Below, in pieces: positions 1 to 8,936 of a stretch of DNA of 62,397 bases. The position numbers and the translations under genes are program-made. Position 1 is the stretch's first letter, and every line of letters begins with the position of its first letter. Source of the DNA: a virus; the IMG/VR virus record IMGVR_UViG_3300022752_000070, positions 1 through 62,397 of that record, one strand, 5' to 3'. The notes under the pieces were generated by a model. The model made no database searches. It worked only from the letters and a program-made list of their open reading frames with translations, and was not told the origin of the DNA.

Positions 1-387
1 TAACTGCTTCTTCTCTTTTTGAATTCTTCTCAAAAATGCGTAGTGAATAATCTGAGTAAAGTAAGCAAAAGGATTCTTTGATTTCTCTGGATCAAAATTG
101 TGAATGTATTGAACGCAATTTTCAATTCCATCAGAAATCATATCCTCACGGAACATATAATTCACAAAGTTTGGTTTATATGATAAATGAGTCGCAATTT
201 TCAGAAAACATTCGCCAAGATAGTTTGGAATCGGAGGTTTACCGTCCCAATGCTTACCTCTATCTTCCTTAGTAGGTTTTCTATCATACTTCTTTAAAAA
301 TGAATTTTCAACCTTAGAACGATACACAATCATCGCTTCTAATAATTCTTTATTGTTTACATAATGTTCTGTTTTCTTTTTAGACAT
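1..387 (-). CDS. 55: gp55-like sigma factor for late transcription (C-terminus cut by window)
   Basis: I read this frame directly: 129 codons from the ATG at 385-387, open to the window edge, so the stop is missing. The protein is basic at its start (MSKKKTEHYVNNKELL) and later carries a sigma-70 region-2-like stretch, with an FDPEKSKNPFAYFTQIIHYAF segment ending in an arginine-rich helix. In T4, gp55 is a 185-residue diverged sigma factor that directs host RNA polymerase to TATAAATA late promoters, and such boxes occur in this window. Position beside uvsW/uvsY/gp23 is the usual cyanophage arrangement. The function rests on sequence resemblance and synteny. Confidence 0.85.
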   Translation of the reverse strand, partial: MSKKKTEHYVNNKELLEAMIVYRSKVENSFLKKYDRKPTKEDRGKHWDGKPPIPNYLGECFLKIATHLSYKPNFVNYMFREDMISDGIENCVQYIHNFDPEKSKNPFAYFTQIIHYAFLRRIQKEKKQL

Positions 388-495
388 ACCATCGGACTCA
401 TTTATAATTTTTCTTTATTATACCACACTTTTCAAGGGCTTGACAATATATAAAAATATGAGTAGAATCCCTTTGTTATCGTTGAAGATGAAAAT

Positions 496-903
496 TTAAC
501 TTTCTTTAATACCTTTAAAAAGATTCTCAAGTTTTTTACGAGCATCTTCAACCGAAGAAATATAACCCATTTTAGATGAGGGTTTTACCTTACCAGAGGG
601 ATTGTAAATATCTATAGAATCATCACCAGTAATATAATCATTATAGATATCGATAATTCTTTTATCTTTAGTCTCAGTCATTGTAATAATTTTATCAAGT
701 TTAACTATAAAAAAATCATCATCAGATAATTCCATCCAAGATTTTACTTTAATGTGAATTCCTTGATGATTGTGGAATGTTTTCATTGTAACTGGATTTT
801 GAAGAACAATGACAGGATCACCATCATTCTCATCTACCATGACTAATGATAGAATTTCTTCACCTGATACTAGTTTAATAATTGCGTAAAACTCTTCTCC
901 CAT
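496..903 (-). CDS. conserved small phage protein of unknown function
   Basis: 135 residues, acidic and beta-rich by eye. It opens MGEEFYAIIKLVSGEEILSL, which resembles the start of small Sm/LSm-like barrels, and ends in a charged helix. Its ATG overlaps the uvsW stop as TAATG, so it is probably translationally coupled to uvsW and transcribed with it, ahead of gp55. I recognise it only as a conserved neighbour of uvsW in T4-like cyanophages. The LSm-like idea is inference. Confidence 0.75.
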   Translation of the reverse strand: MGEEFYAIIKLVSGEEILSLVMVDENDGDPVIVLQNPVTMKTFHNHQGIHIKVKSWMELSDDDFFIVKLDKIITMTETKDKRIIDIYNDYITGDDSIDIYNPSGKVKPSSKMGYISSVEDARKKLENLFKGIKES

Positions 904-2366
904 TAGTTTTTTATCGGAATGTTTACAATATCATAATTAAAGTTTTCTTCGTTATAAACTTTGATTCTTTCGATTAGATGATTGAGTGTATAATTTTTTC
1001 TTGACTTGTAACTGATATCATCGGCAATGTCATATAGAGTTGCCTTTGTTTTAGTGTCCCCTTTCCTTAGGACTCTTCCGATTGATTGGAGATTTCTGAT
1101 TCTTGATTTACTAGGGGAAGCAAAGATGACATTATGTAGATTTTTAATGTTAACACCAGTAGAAAAAGTCCCGTAAGAAGCAACGATGATTGCATTATTT
1201 TCCTTTTCGGTAATTTCTCTAACCTTCTCTCTATCTTCAGTATCCACACCGCCATGAACAAAAAATACATGACGATTATCAAGTTTGCTATTATTTATGA
1301 GTTCGTATAAAGGTTGTCCGTGACCTTCGACTCTGGAAAATAAAATCAGAGTATTACCTTTAAGATCAAGTGCAAGGTTCTTGATAAATTTATTTCGTTT
1401 TTCGTGATTGATAATATATTGAACTTCTTCCTCAAAGTTTTCAAACTTATTTGGTGGATGTTTCAATAAAAGAATGTTAATATCTAAAGTTGCAACGTGA
1501 CCCTTCTGCATCAGTTCTTCTGTTCTGATAATTTTGTATGAAGGTCCAAATAAACCTTCAAGAACCCACTTATGCGTTTGTGTTCCGTCAAGTGTACCAG
1601 TAAATCCAAAACGATATTTTGCATCAGAAAGTTTTGTCATTATAGATACTAATGACTTCGATTTAAACTGGTGTGCTTCATCTCCAACGACCACATTAAA
1701 TCTTGAGAAATATTGTCGGGGAAGTTTGTAGATGGACTGCCAGGTCGTAATGATTACCTGAGAGTCGGTTTCTCTTTCTTTACCAGCATAGATCTTGTGG
1801 CAAAATGAACCCACATCCCACCCATAATCTGCAAAATCTTTATACATCTGCTCTACAAGGGATGTCGTCGGAACGACTATCAGAGTATTTTGTCCTTTCT
1901 CAACGTAATATCTCACAATTGAATATATCATCAAGGACTTTCCTGATGCAGTTGGAGATATCAATAACTTTCGATTATGTTTTAAAGCGTCGTATACTCC
2001 CTCAACTTGGTAATCTCGGGGAGCGTACTTGCAAATAGAGTTCATATAATCCTTTACACCTTCCTTTGAAATCATTTCATTGACTTCAAAAGGAAGACCA
2101 TAATACTTATTATTTCTGAACTCATAAGTATAATCGTGTTGCTCACAAAATCTTATAAGTTTATCCAATAATCCAACGTATATTTCTCTCGTATTAACAT
2201 TAAACAAATAAATGAAACCATCCCACCACTTATTTTTATAAGCAGGAGCAAACTTTGCGTTTGGGACTTCAAACTGAAAAGCATCTCTCAGTTCATAATA
2301 CACATGAGGTTCTGCTTCTATCTGTAAGTAAACCTCATTCTTTTTTGATATAACCAAATGAGACAT
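903..2366 (-). CDS. uvsW: UvsW-like superfamily 2 DNA/RNA helicase
   Basis: 487 residues, close to T4 UvsW (about 500). The N-terminal ~110 residues match the substrate-binding region. Walker A is SPTASGKS at 137-144, the DEAH box is at 229-232, and the C-terminal helicase lobe carries an SIGRVLRKGD motif-VI-like segment. In T4, UvsW unwinds R-loops and branched DNA, shutting off origin-primed replication and processing recombination intermediates. It lies in an operon with uvsY upstream and a small gene overlapping its stop. An AATAAATA box sits 22 bases before its start. Confidence 0.95.
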   Translation of the reverse strand: MSHLVISKKNEVYLQIEAEPHVYYELRDAFQFEVPNAKFAPAYKNKWWDGFIYLFNVNTREIYVGLLDKLIRFCEQHDYTYEFRNNKYYGLPFEVNEMISKEGVKDYMNSICKYAPRDYQVEGVYDALKHNRKLLISPTASGKSLMIYSIVRYYVEKGQNTLIVVPTTSLVEQMYKDFADYGWDVGSFCHKIYAGKERETDSQVIITTWQSIYKLPRQYFSRFNVVVGDEAHQFKSKSLVSIMTKLSDAKYRFGFTGTLDGTQTHKWVLEGLFGPSYKIIRTEELMQKGHVATLDINILLLKHPPNKFENFEEEVQYIINHEKRNKFIKNLALDLKGNTLILFSRVEGHGQPLYELINNSKLDNRHVFFVHGGVDTEDREKVREITEKENNAIIVASYGTFSTGVNIKNLHNVIFASPSKSRIRNLQSIGRVLRKGDTKTKATLYDIADDISYKSRKNYTLNHLIERIKVYNEENFNYDIVNIPIKN

Positions 2367-2387
2367 TCATAAAATATCAGTTATTAA

Positions 2388-2395
2388 TATTTATT
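2388..2395 (-). promoter_or_regulatory. candidate late promoter, variant AATAAATA, for uvsW
   Basis: The minus strand reads AATAAATA, one base from the T4 late box TATAAATA. It lies in the 32-base gap between uvsY and uvsW, 22 bases before the uvsW ATG. Spacing matches the exact boxes elsewhere in the window. Chance occurrence in A/T-rich DNA cannot be excluded. Confidence 0.4.
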
Positions 2396-2398
2396 TAA

Positions 2399-2830
2399 TT
2401 AATTAAACCCTGCCTGGAATCTATGCCATTCAATAGCATTTTTAATTTGATATGTTCTATTTGAAATTGTTTTAATAATCTCCTCTAAGAACTTCAACAT
2501 AATGTCATAATATCTGATCTTGAGTTCTACCTTACTTAGTTTTTCATCACCATCCATATGCCTCTGTAATGCCTCTTTGTCCCTAACTTTATATGGAAAG
2601 GGATCTTCCTCATAAACCTCTATCGGTGCCTTTCCAGTGTAGTAATTATAACGTTCAAGTTTGACTTTATTGTAAGTTTCTCTTGCTTTTTCACGCAACA
2701 AAATAATTGTATTATAGATTGTATAATACTTGGAGTGAAGTTGAGGAATTTTTAAAGATTCATCGTGTAGGTTATCAGGATCAATGACAGAATCTCTCTG
2801 CCACATCTCCTGAATTTCATCAAGATTCAT
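2399..2830 (-). CDS. uvsY: UvsY-like recombination mediator
   Basis: 143 residues (T4 UvsY is 137), highly charged and helical. It begins MNLDEIQEMWQRDSVID and includes a YKVRDKEALQRHMDGDEKLS segment typical of cyanophage UvsY. UvsY loads the UvsX recombinase onto gp32-covered single-stranded DNA. Its start overlaps the gp3 stop as ATGA, and uvsW follows 32 bases on, keeping the T4 uvsY-uvsW order. The identification rests on length, charge pattern and synteny. Confidence 0.9.
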   Translation of the reverse strand: MNLDEIQEMWQRDSVIDPDNLHDESLKIPQLHSKYYTIYNTIILLREKARETYNKVKLERYNYYTGKAPIEVYEEDPFPYKVRDKEALQRHMDGDEKLSKVELKIRYYDIMLKFLEEIIKTISNRTYQIKNAIEWHRFQAGFN

Positions 2831-3369
2831 AAAGGTTGACCGTTTTTATCCAGGATATTATAGACAGTATACTTGAAAGTGACATCTGCTGTAAAGTAGT
2901 TGATGTCCGTATCACTTGCTTCAAACTCTAGAGAACTTAAATAAACTGGAAACAAGTCTTTAAATTTTACAATTGAAACAGTCTGATAATTGCTGTTCAA
3001 AATGTAAACACTTCCATCACTAAAGGCATTTAATGGATTTGAAATATTATCTTCTACAATAAAATCTTTATAATCCTTTGTGCTTTCTGGATATCCAAGA
3101 CCAGTTAACCAATTATGAATTGCCATGTAGTTCTCAAGATTTTCGTCAATCAAAAACCTTAATGAAAAATCACCATAGGTTAATTTGTCTCCAGGAACGT
3201 CAATATCCTTGAGGTAAGTTGGTTGTATCGCAGTACCCAAAGAAATTTCTGGTATTCTTAATGAATTGCAAAAAAAGGCAACCTTAGGTTCTTTTGCCAA
3301 AGTAAATTTAAATCCAACAGGAGACAAAAAATTTCTGTTCCCTATTTGCCCATCAAAAGCAGTTGCCAT
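2827..3369 (-). CDS. 3: gp3-like tail completion / sheath stabiliser protein
   Basis: 180 residues (T4 gp3 is 176). It shows a tail-tube-like beta pattern (GDKLTYGDFSLRFLIDENLE; late EASDTDINYFTADVTFKYT), as expected for proteins that cap or complete the tail tube. In T4, gp3 ends the tube and stabilises the contractile sheath. The gene follows the gp23 terminator and overlaps uvsY by four bases, an arrangement standard in T4-like cyanophages. It could be mistaken for a second tube protein, but its position argues for gp3. Confidence 0.8.
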   Translation of the reverse strand: MATAFDGQIGNRNFLSPVGFKFTLAKEPKVAFFCNSLRIPEISLGTAIQPTYLKDIDVPGDKLTYGDFSLRFLIDENLENYMAIHNWLTGLGYPESTKDYKDFIVEDNISNPLNAFSDGSVYILNSNYQTVSIVKFKDLFPVYLSSLEFEASDTDINYFTADVTFKYTVYNILDKNGQPL

Positions 3370-3390
3370 GAGTTTTATTTTTATTTAGAT

Positions 3391-3420
3391 AAAAAAAGAG
3401 GGTTCCCGAAGGAACCCTCT
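3391..3420 (-). terminator. rho-independent terminator after gp23
   Basis: On the minus strand a perfect 10-base-pair stem (3397-3406 with 3411-3420) closes a UUCG tetraloop and is followed directly by seven U. It lies between the gp23 stop and the gp3 start, so most capsid transcripts should end here, giving gp23 its own expression level. Confidence 0.95.
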
Positions 3421-3438
3421 AGAAGAATGTGAATTAAC

Positions 3439-4830
3439 TCACATGAGGTTGGTAACACGTACTCTTCTGTAGTAACGGTTTGCGTTAGCAGTAAGAGCAC
3501 TGGTTCCAGCAGCAGTACCAGACGAAAGAGCACCGTTATTGGCGAATGGGTTAGCAACAACACCATAACGGGTCTTAAAGCCGATCTTAGGTTGGAAGGT
3601 GTTCTCACCAACGGCACGTACCATTTGGAGAGGAACGTATGGGCAATAGAACAGACCTGCATCATAAGGGGAAGAACCCTTATAACCAACAACGTAGTAC
3701 TGAGCACCAGATCCAGCAGAACCTACGTTTGCCGAATATGGGTCGATGTATACTCTGTACTTACCTTGAAGAACACCAGCAAAGGTATTGCCAGTATCAT
3801 CAACGTTGAGGTTAGCATTGAGTGCAGGGGTGTAATCGAGGACACCAGCCATGGTCAGTGCTGAAGCAACGTCAGCAGAGCACATGATGATGTTGCCCTT
3901 CCCTCTACGAGTTCTTTGTGCAATTGCGTTTGCATCACGCTCGATTTGGAAAATCAGACCCTTGAACTTCTCAACCGACCAACGACCGTTGGAGTCAACA
4001 TCAAGGTCGAAAGTACCAGCAGTAGCAACGTTTGACTGAGCACCAGCTTCAGCAACGTTATAGATGGTACGGATGATTTCACGGTTGATTTCAGCAAGAA
4101 TCTCAGTTGACAGAATGTTTGCCAACTCAGCTTCAGCATTCAGACCGTGAATTGCCTTGAGGTCCTGTGCAAGTTCGAGTGAGTACTCAGCTTTCAGAGC
4201 TCTTGAACGTGCGGTAACGGTAACCTTCTCGATCGAGAATGCCATCTCGTTGAACGAACCCGAATCACCACCAAGGTTTTCCGAGTCACCAGTGTTCATA
4301 CCGGTGTTAACGTTATAAGTACCCGAGTCGTTCAGAACTGCTGGGTTGTCACCAGTTTGTGCTGCGGTAGTACCGATACCAGTTGCGGTAAGAGTTCCAG
4401 CAGCATTCTGACCCGAGAATCTGGTGTTAGCTTCGTTGAAGAATGCTTCATCACCAGTCTGGGTGCTGTAGCGTGAACGCATTGCGAAAATGAGTCCAGT
4501 AGGACCGTTCATTGGTTGAACACCTGCGAGGTCATATGCGACCAGGTTAGGCATTGAACGTCTGATCAGTGAGATCAGAACAGGATCGAAACCTGCAACA
4601 GGGGCATTAGCTGTACCACCAAAAGCACCAGAAGCACCGGTAGCATTACCTGAGTTGGTGATTGGGGTTTCGTAGAGAAACTCACGCTCTTCACGGAGTG
4701 CTCTTTCTTGGTTCTCCAGGAGAACTGCGGTCACCATTCTACGATGTGCATCTTTGATGTCACTGAGACCATTATGGTCTAGGAGTGGTGCCCACTTCTC
4801 CTGCAGTTGTTCTGCATTGAACATTTGCAT
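3439..4830 (-). CDS. 23: major capsid protein gp23
   Basis: 463 residues (T4 gp23 is 521). It forms the hexameric lattice of the head. The N-terminal ~54 residues are charged and helical and end in a (L/I)xE site, LYE at 52-54, the expected gp21 cleavage point. A glycine/alanine-rich segment follows, then the HK97-type body with GLIFAMRSRYSTQ and NIIMCSADVASAL. It sits between gp22 and the gp3 terminator, preceded by an AGAGGT ribosome site. No separate gp24 vertex gene is seen, as in other cyanophages. Confidence 0.97.
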   Translation of the reverse strand: MQMFNAEQLQEKWAPLLDHNGLSDIKDAHRRMVTAVLLENQERALREEREFLYETPITNSGNATGASGAFGGTANAPVAGFDPVLISLIRRSMPNLVAYDLAGVQPMNGPTGLIFAMRSRYSTQTGDEAFFNEANTRFSGQNAAGTLTATGIGTTAAQTGDNPAVLNDSGTYNVNTGMNTGDSENLGGDSGSFNEMAFSIEKVTVTARSRALKAEYSLELAQDLKAIHGLNAEAELANILSTEILAEINREIIRTIYNVAEAGAQSNVATAGTFDLDVDSNGRWSVEKFKGLIFQIERDANAIAQRTRRGKGNIIMCSADVASALTMAGVLDYTPALNANLNVDDTGNTFAGVLQGKYRVYIDPYSANVGSAGSGAQYYVVGYKGSSPYDAGLFYCPYVPLQMVRAVGENTFQPKIGFKTRYGVVANPFANNGALSSGTAAGTSALTANANRYYRRVRVTNLM

Positions 4831-4876
4831 TTGAATTTACCTCTTTAAAAAAGTTAGTTTGACTATGATCTATAAA

Positions 4877-6076
4877 TCACTTTTTAGAAACTCTATTCAG
4901 AGTTTGAATATATGATTCCATCAAACCAGAAACTGGTTGTAGAATACTATCCATTCCTTCGGAAATTGTCTCTGAAACGTTTCTTTGAGTACCAGCATTA
5001 GATGGGAAATATGATTCCCTCAGGGTTACTAGTTTCTCACGATAGTTCTCTTCACTATCAAACTCAACATTTTCGGCAAGAGAAGCGAGTTTGTCCTTCT
5101 GAGAAAGTGCTAGACCCTCAGCGACATCTGCAAAGATTACATCGGCAACCGACTCTGCTAATCTTCTATTCAGAGCAATATTTCTTTCGATTTGCTCGTT
5201 GAGTTTTCCTTCCATTTCATCAAGTTTATCTACCATGCTCTCGATTACATCATATCTATCTTCAGGGATTGTTACATAATGATCTTCAAAAAGACCCTTC
5301 ATTCCTTGGAGAAATGATTCGGTCATTTCACTCTTGAGACCGTGCTCGACTGCAAGTGCATTCTCTTGAATCCACTCGTCAGCAACATACTCAAGGTATG
5401 CATCAACACGATCGGTTAATTCTTCTTTAATTAATTGAATTTCTTCAATTAAAGTCTCTTCATATTGAGATTGAATTTGCTCTTTGATTTCTGCAACTTT
5501 AGTTCTAATAGCTGCTTCAAAGATAGTACGTGCTTTCTCTTGGAATTCCTCAGAAAGATCCTCACCTTCGAGAAGAGCATTGACATCTTCTTCGATGTCA
5601 AACTCTTCTTTCATTTCATCTTCATCTTCTTTCTTTTCGTGTCCCTTACCTTCTTTCTTCTCACCCTTCTCTTTCTTACCTTCTTTATGGGGAGCCTCAC
5701 CAGGCTCTTCTTCTTCTTCGGCAGCTTCAGCAACTACTTCCTCTTCGTCTTCGAGAACCTCTTCTTCATCAACAAGATCTTCTTCATCTTCGGTCTCTTC
5801 CTTAACAGCACCTTTTGCTAAATGCTGCATAGGATCTGCTGCCTTTGCTCCTTTGTTGACAATATTCTTGACTTGAGCAAGAGTCTTGCCTGGAGTATTG
5901 AGTTTAGCAGAATCATCGTCTGAACGATAATTTTCTGGAGTAGGTCCACCGAGATCTTCCCAATTACCTGTTTGACCATCAGGAATACCTGTGGTTAACT
6001 TTTTCATTGGTTCAGCTGCAGCAGCGCCTTTGGTTACTACGTTTTCCATTTCTTGTAAATTGCTACCAACGGACAT
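4877..6076 (-). CDS. 22: prohead core scaffolding protein gp22
   Basis: 399 residues, longer than T4 gp22 (about 269). It forms the internal scaffold around which gp23 assembles and is then degraded by gp21. The N-terminus holds two related short units (VTKGAAAAEPMKKL near 14 and VNKGAKAADPMQHL near 73). A long run of Glu/Asp and Lys/Gly low complexity follows at about 95-160, then a coiled, glutamate-rich helical domain with several potential (L/I)xE cleavage sites. A TATAAATA late box lies 32 bases upstream, so gp22-gp23 probably form one late unit. Confidence 0.92.
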   Translation of the reverse strand: MSVGSNLQEMENVVTKGAAAAEPMKKLTTGIPDGQTGNWEDLGGPTPENYRSDDDSAKLNTPGKTLAQVKNIVNKGAKAADPMQHLAKGAVKEETEDEEDLVDEEEVLEDEEEVVAEAAEEEEEPGEAPHKEGKKEKGEKKEGKGHEKKEDEDEMKEEFDIEEDVNALLEGEDLSEEFQEKARTIFEAAIRTKVAEIKEQIQSQYEETLIEEIQLIKEELTDRVDAYLEYVADEWIQENALAVEHGLKSEMTESFLQGMKGLFEDHYVTIPEDRYDVIESMVDKLDEMEGKLNEQIERNIALNRRLAESVADVIFADVAEGLALSQKDKLASLAENVEFDSEENYREKLVTLRESYFPSNAGTQRNVSETISEGMDSILQPVSGLMESYIQTLNRVSKK

Positions 6077-6107
6077 TTGTTTAGATATTTTTGTATTAAT
6101 CTATATT

Positions 6108-6115
6108 TATTTATA
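6108..6115 (-). promoter_or_regulatory. late promoter TATAAATA for gp22-gp23
   Basis: Exact match to the T4 late consensus on the minus strand, in the 41-base gap between gp21 and gp22, 32 bases before the gp22 ATG. It should be read by host RNA polymerase carrying gp55. Confidence 0.75.
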
Positions 6116-6117
6116 AA

Positions 6118-6768
6118 TTATAGATTTGAAAGAAAATCTTGGAAAAGATTTAACTTATGCTCTTCCAATCTTTTTTGATCAACAAGAGTGTTAATTCTTC
6201 TTTGAGTTTGTTCTGCCAGTTTTTCACGAAGAATTCCTCCTTCCCAAACCCACTCTTTACCTTCCATAATTCCCTGAACAAAGGCATCGGGAGCAGAAGG
6301 ATCTGCCACGATATCGGCAGCAGTTGCAAGCATGAAATCTTCACCAACAATTTTATGACCCTCATTGGTCATCTTAAGTGAACCAACACCACGAGAAGAA
6401 ACACCGAGACAAACTCCTTCACCAATAAGAGATTTTGCAATCTTACCCATTGGAGTTTCAAGAAGTTGTGCCTTACCTCTAAAGTTTGTTCCATCTTGCT
6501 CAAGAGAAACAATCTTATGAGAAACACGATCAAGGTTTACGGTTGGACCATCTGGGTGTCCAAGTTCTCCAAGAGCACGACCCTTTTGAACAAAATTTTC
6601 ATTGTATCTGGAAACTTCTTTCGAGAGAGTTGCCATAGGATACATTCTTCCATTACGATTGCAAATGTCTCCTTGAAGAAAAATTCCCTCAATAAACATT
6701 TTTTTGTCGGCACCTTTACCTTCGACAATGAATTCTACTTTTTGAATTTCTTCTGTGATGAGTTTCAT
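6118..6768 (-). CDS. 21: prohead core protease gp21
   Basis: 216 residues (T4 gp21 is 212). A herpes-assemblin-type serine protease that matures the T4-like head. The GELGHPDGPTVNLDRVSH stretch gives candidate catalytic His71 (or His84), and LGVSSRGVGSL at 121-131 gives the catalytic Ser124/125. It removes the scaffold and the propeptides of gp23 and internal proteins at (L/I)xE sites. The order gp20, two small core genes, gp21, gp22, gp23 matches T4. Confidence 0.93.
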   Translation of the reverse strand: MKLITEEIQKVEFIVEGKGADKKMFIEGIFLQGDICNRNGRMYPMATLSKEVSRYNENFVQKGRALGELGHPDGPTVNLDRVSHKIVSLEQDGTNFRGKAQLLETPMGKIAKSLIGEGVCLGVSSRGVGSLKMTNEGHKIVGEDFMLATAADIVADPSAPDAFVQGIMEGKEWVWEGGILREKLAEQTQRRINTLVDQKRLEEHKLNLFQDFLSNL

Positions 6769-6773
6769 TTTTA

Positions 6774-7040
6774 TTAATTGGTAAATCCTACTTTTGCTGC
6801 TTTAATTGCTGGAGTTGTATAAATTACATCAGACGGTAATTTAGTTAAAAACTCAACTGAATTTGCAGGCATAGAGAAGAAAATAGTTGTTGCAGCTCCA
6901 ACTAATGTGGAAATGCCAACTGTTGCGATACCACCAGTATTGTTATGAAGTCTGACGCAAGTTGCCTGACTTATGCTTGAAGCACTTCCTGCTACAGTTG
7001 GAGTTGCAACTTCTGTCGCAACCATTTTAGTTATTTGCAT
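6774..7040 (-). CDS. small conserved protein in the gp68 position
   Basis: 88 residues, rich in Ala, Thr and Val, predicted beta-structured (TGGIATVGISTLVGAATTIFF). Its ATG overlaps the stop of the 55-residue gene upstream as TAATG, and gp21 follows five bases on. T4 has prohead core protein gp68 in this slot, but I see no clear similarity, so it may instead be a small head-decoration or virion protein. It is the usual neighbour in cyanophages. Confidence 0.7.
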   Translation of the reverse strand: MQITKMVATEVATPTVAGSASSISQATCVRLHNNTGGIATVGISTLVGAATTIFFSMPANSVEFLTKLPSDVIYTTPAIKAAKVGFTN

Positions 7041-7207
7041 TATTCTTCCCCTGTGTCTGGTTCATCTTGATCAAACATTATATTTGCAACTACTGGTCTA
7101 AGACTTTCAATTCTTTCAGATGCTTTTGCAAATAATGCATTCTTAATAACATCACTAACTTGTGATGCTGAGGAATCAGTAGCAATCAAATTTACAATTT
7201 CTTCCAT
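7040..7207 (-). CDS. small acidic gp67-like prohead core protein
   Basis: 55 residues, read directly: MEEIVNLIATDSSASQVSDV, then a helical KNALFAKASERIESLRP segment and an acidic tail ending GEE. It lies immediately after the portal gene, where T4 has the 80-residue core protein gp67, and has the same helical, charged, acidic-ended make-up. It is coupled to the next gene by TAATG. A TATAAATA box lies 26 bases before its ATG. The gp67 role is inferred from position and composition. Confidence 0.7.
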   Translation of the reverse strand: MEEIVNLIATDSSASQVSDVIKNALFAKASERIESLRPVVANIMFDQDEPDTGEE

Positions 7208-7232
7208 AAAATTTTAATACTGTTTATAGATG

Positions 7233-7240
7233 TATTTATA
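7233..7240 (-). promoter_or_regulatory. late promoter TATAAATA for the gp67-like/gp21 operon
   Basis: Exact late consensus on the minus strand, overlapping the last codons of gp20 and 26 bases before the ATG at 7207. It would give the core proteins and protease a transcript independent of the portal gene. Confidence 0.7.
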
Positions 7241-8903
7241 TTTCTGCCTTTTTAGTATCTTTTTGCAGATTGGCATCTGTTACTGATGCTTGGTTAGTTA
7301 AATCCGGTTCTTGAGGGACATTCCCTAAAGAACCCATTTCTCCTTGTTGAGGCAATGGTTCACCAGTAATTGGATCAATAGCACTTGGATCTGGTATTAC
7401 TCCATTTTCAATTTCTTTTTCTATTTGCTCATCTATTTCGATTATTTCTGAATCAGTTTGACGAAGAACTTTCTTACGAACCCATTCTGTTGAATAATAC
7501 TTTCCAATATATGGTTCAATAGTTGCAAGAGTTCCAAGTCTTTCATTCAGTAGTTCAGACTCTTTTAGTTCCGCAAATTGATTATCATACAAGAAGTCAT
7601 ATTGAATATGATCTGCCATTATTTCCCAATCTTCTGGAGAAACAATGTTCTTTAGAATCAATTGTGTGCGAAGCATATCATTAAACATTTGAGCAAATCT
7701 TTTTCTCAAACGTCCAACAAATTTAGAGAATTTAAGTTCATCTCTTAAAATCTCAGAAGATCTTCCAAGATTAAAACCACCATCGTTTGCAATTCTGGAT
7801 TCTGGAACACCAAGTGCTCTATAGAGTTTCTTTTGGAAATATTCAATATCGGAAAGTTCACCAAGATTTTGACCACCAGGAAGAGTTGTGATTTCTGTAC
7901 CACGACCACCTTCTCTTCTTGGAAGCCAAAAGTCTTCAAGCATACTCATGAACTTGCGATCATCACGAACTTCACCAGTATTTGCGTCGTAAACAAGTTT
8001 GTTACGATAACGACTCATAACCTCTTTGAGGTATTGTTCGGCCTTTACTTTAGGAAGATTTCCAACATCAATATAAAATATTCTTCTTTCTGGTGCTCTA
8101 GATAATCTATAAATCACCAAAGAGTCTTCAATCATACGAAGTTGATTGAGAGCCTTAATAGCTTTGTGAAGATATGAAAGAACAGTTCCCTTATTTCTAT
8201 CTACTAAACCAGAACTGCAATATGTAATTGAATCTTTTGCAATTTTCACAGATCCTTTACCAGATCCTGAAATCATACCAGATGGATAGTTTGGTTTTGG
8301 AGTATATAAAAAGTATTCTTCAAGATCTGGTTCTACTATTGGTTCATCTCTACCACCTCTATTATAATTAATAACATCTCTCTTATCTTTTTTCTTTTCT
8401 TGACGGATATATTTCATTTTCATGGGATCAATATATCTAAGATCCTGAATGCCCGCCTGAGGATTTTTTGTATCTATAACTTTTAAATAATAAATTCTAC
8501 CATCAATATACCAGTTTCTAAAAATTTCGTGAGATTTTCTATCAAAATCTAAAATTTCTTTGAGATATCTAAATTCTTCTCTGATTACTTTTTTTAGTTT
8601 ATCACTTGCATTTAAATTTGATAATTCAATTTCTACAGGTGAATCGTATAAATCACTGACTATTGCTTCATTTACAACATCTTCAATAGCATTATCACAC
8701 TCAGGGTGCAATGCCATTTCACGATATCTTCTGATTAAATCGTGTTCGGTACGATATACACCTTCAATATCTATGTAAGATCCATAAAAACCACTAGCAA
8801 TATAATTATCAACCCCGTCCTCATTAGTTTGAGGAACGGGGGATAATACTGAAGGTGATTTATCTTGTTTATCGTCAATAGAAAAACCAAAAAGTTTTGC
8901 CAT
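7236..8903 (-). CDS. 20: portal vertex protein gp20
   Basis: 555 residues (T4 gp20 is 524). It forms the dodecameric portal through which DNA is packaged and to which the neck binds. The sequence has the T4 portal signature: an ALHPECDNAIEDVVNEAIVS segment near residue 50, a SGLVDRNKGTVLSYLHKAIKA segment, and an APERRIFYIDVGNLPKVKAEQ segment. The C-terminal 60 residues are acidic and Pro/Gln-rich and look disordered. This gene is the standard cyanomyovirus marker (g20). Confidence 0.97.
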   Translation of the reverse strand: MAKLFGFSIDDKQDKSPSVLSPVPQTNEDGVDNYIASGFYGSYIDIEGVYRTEHDLIRRYREMALHPECDNAIEDVVNEAIVSDLYDSPVEIELSNLNASDKLKKVIREEFRYLKEILDFDRKSHEIFRNWYIDGRIYYLKVIDTKNPQAGIQDLRYIDPMKMKYIRQEKKKDKRDVINYNRGGRDEPIVEPDLEEYFLYTPKPNYPSGMISGSGKGSVKIAKDSITYCSSGLVDRNKGTVLSYLHKAIKALNQLRMIEDSLVIYRLSRAPERRIFYIDVGNLPKVKAEQYLKEVMSRYRNKLVYDANTGEVRDDRKFMSMLEDFWLPRREGGRGTEITTLPGGQNLGELSDIEYFQKKLYRALGVPESRIANDGGFNLGRSSEILRDELKFSKFVGRLRKRFAQMFNDMLRTQLILKNIVSPEDWEIMADHIQYDFLYDNQFAELKESELLNERLGTLATIEPYIGKYYSTEWVRKKVLRQTDSEIIEIDEQIEKEIENGVIPDPSAIDPITGEPLPQQGEMGSLGNVPQEPDLTNQASVTDANLQKDTKKAEI

Positions 8904-8936
8904 ATTATAAAGTTTAAACTCTTATTATTTTACTAT

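Noticed and set aside
3381-3707. Leucine/valine-rich minus frame inside the end of gp23
   Set aside because: It is in another frame of the capsid gene and crosses its terminator.
5465-5876. Plus-strand Phe/Leu- and Ser-rich frames
   Set aside because: They are antisense shadows of the Glu/Lys low-complexity run of gp22.
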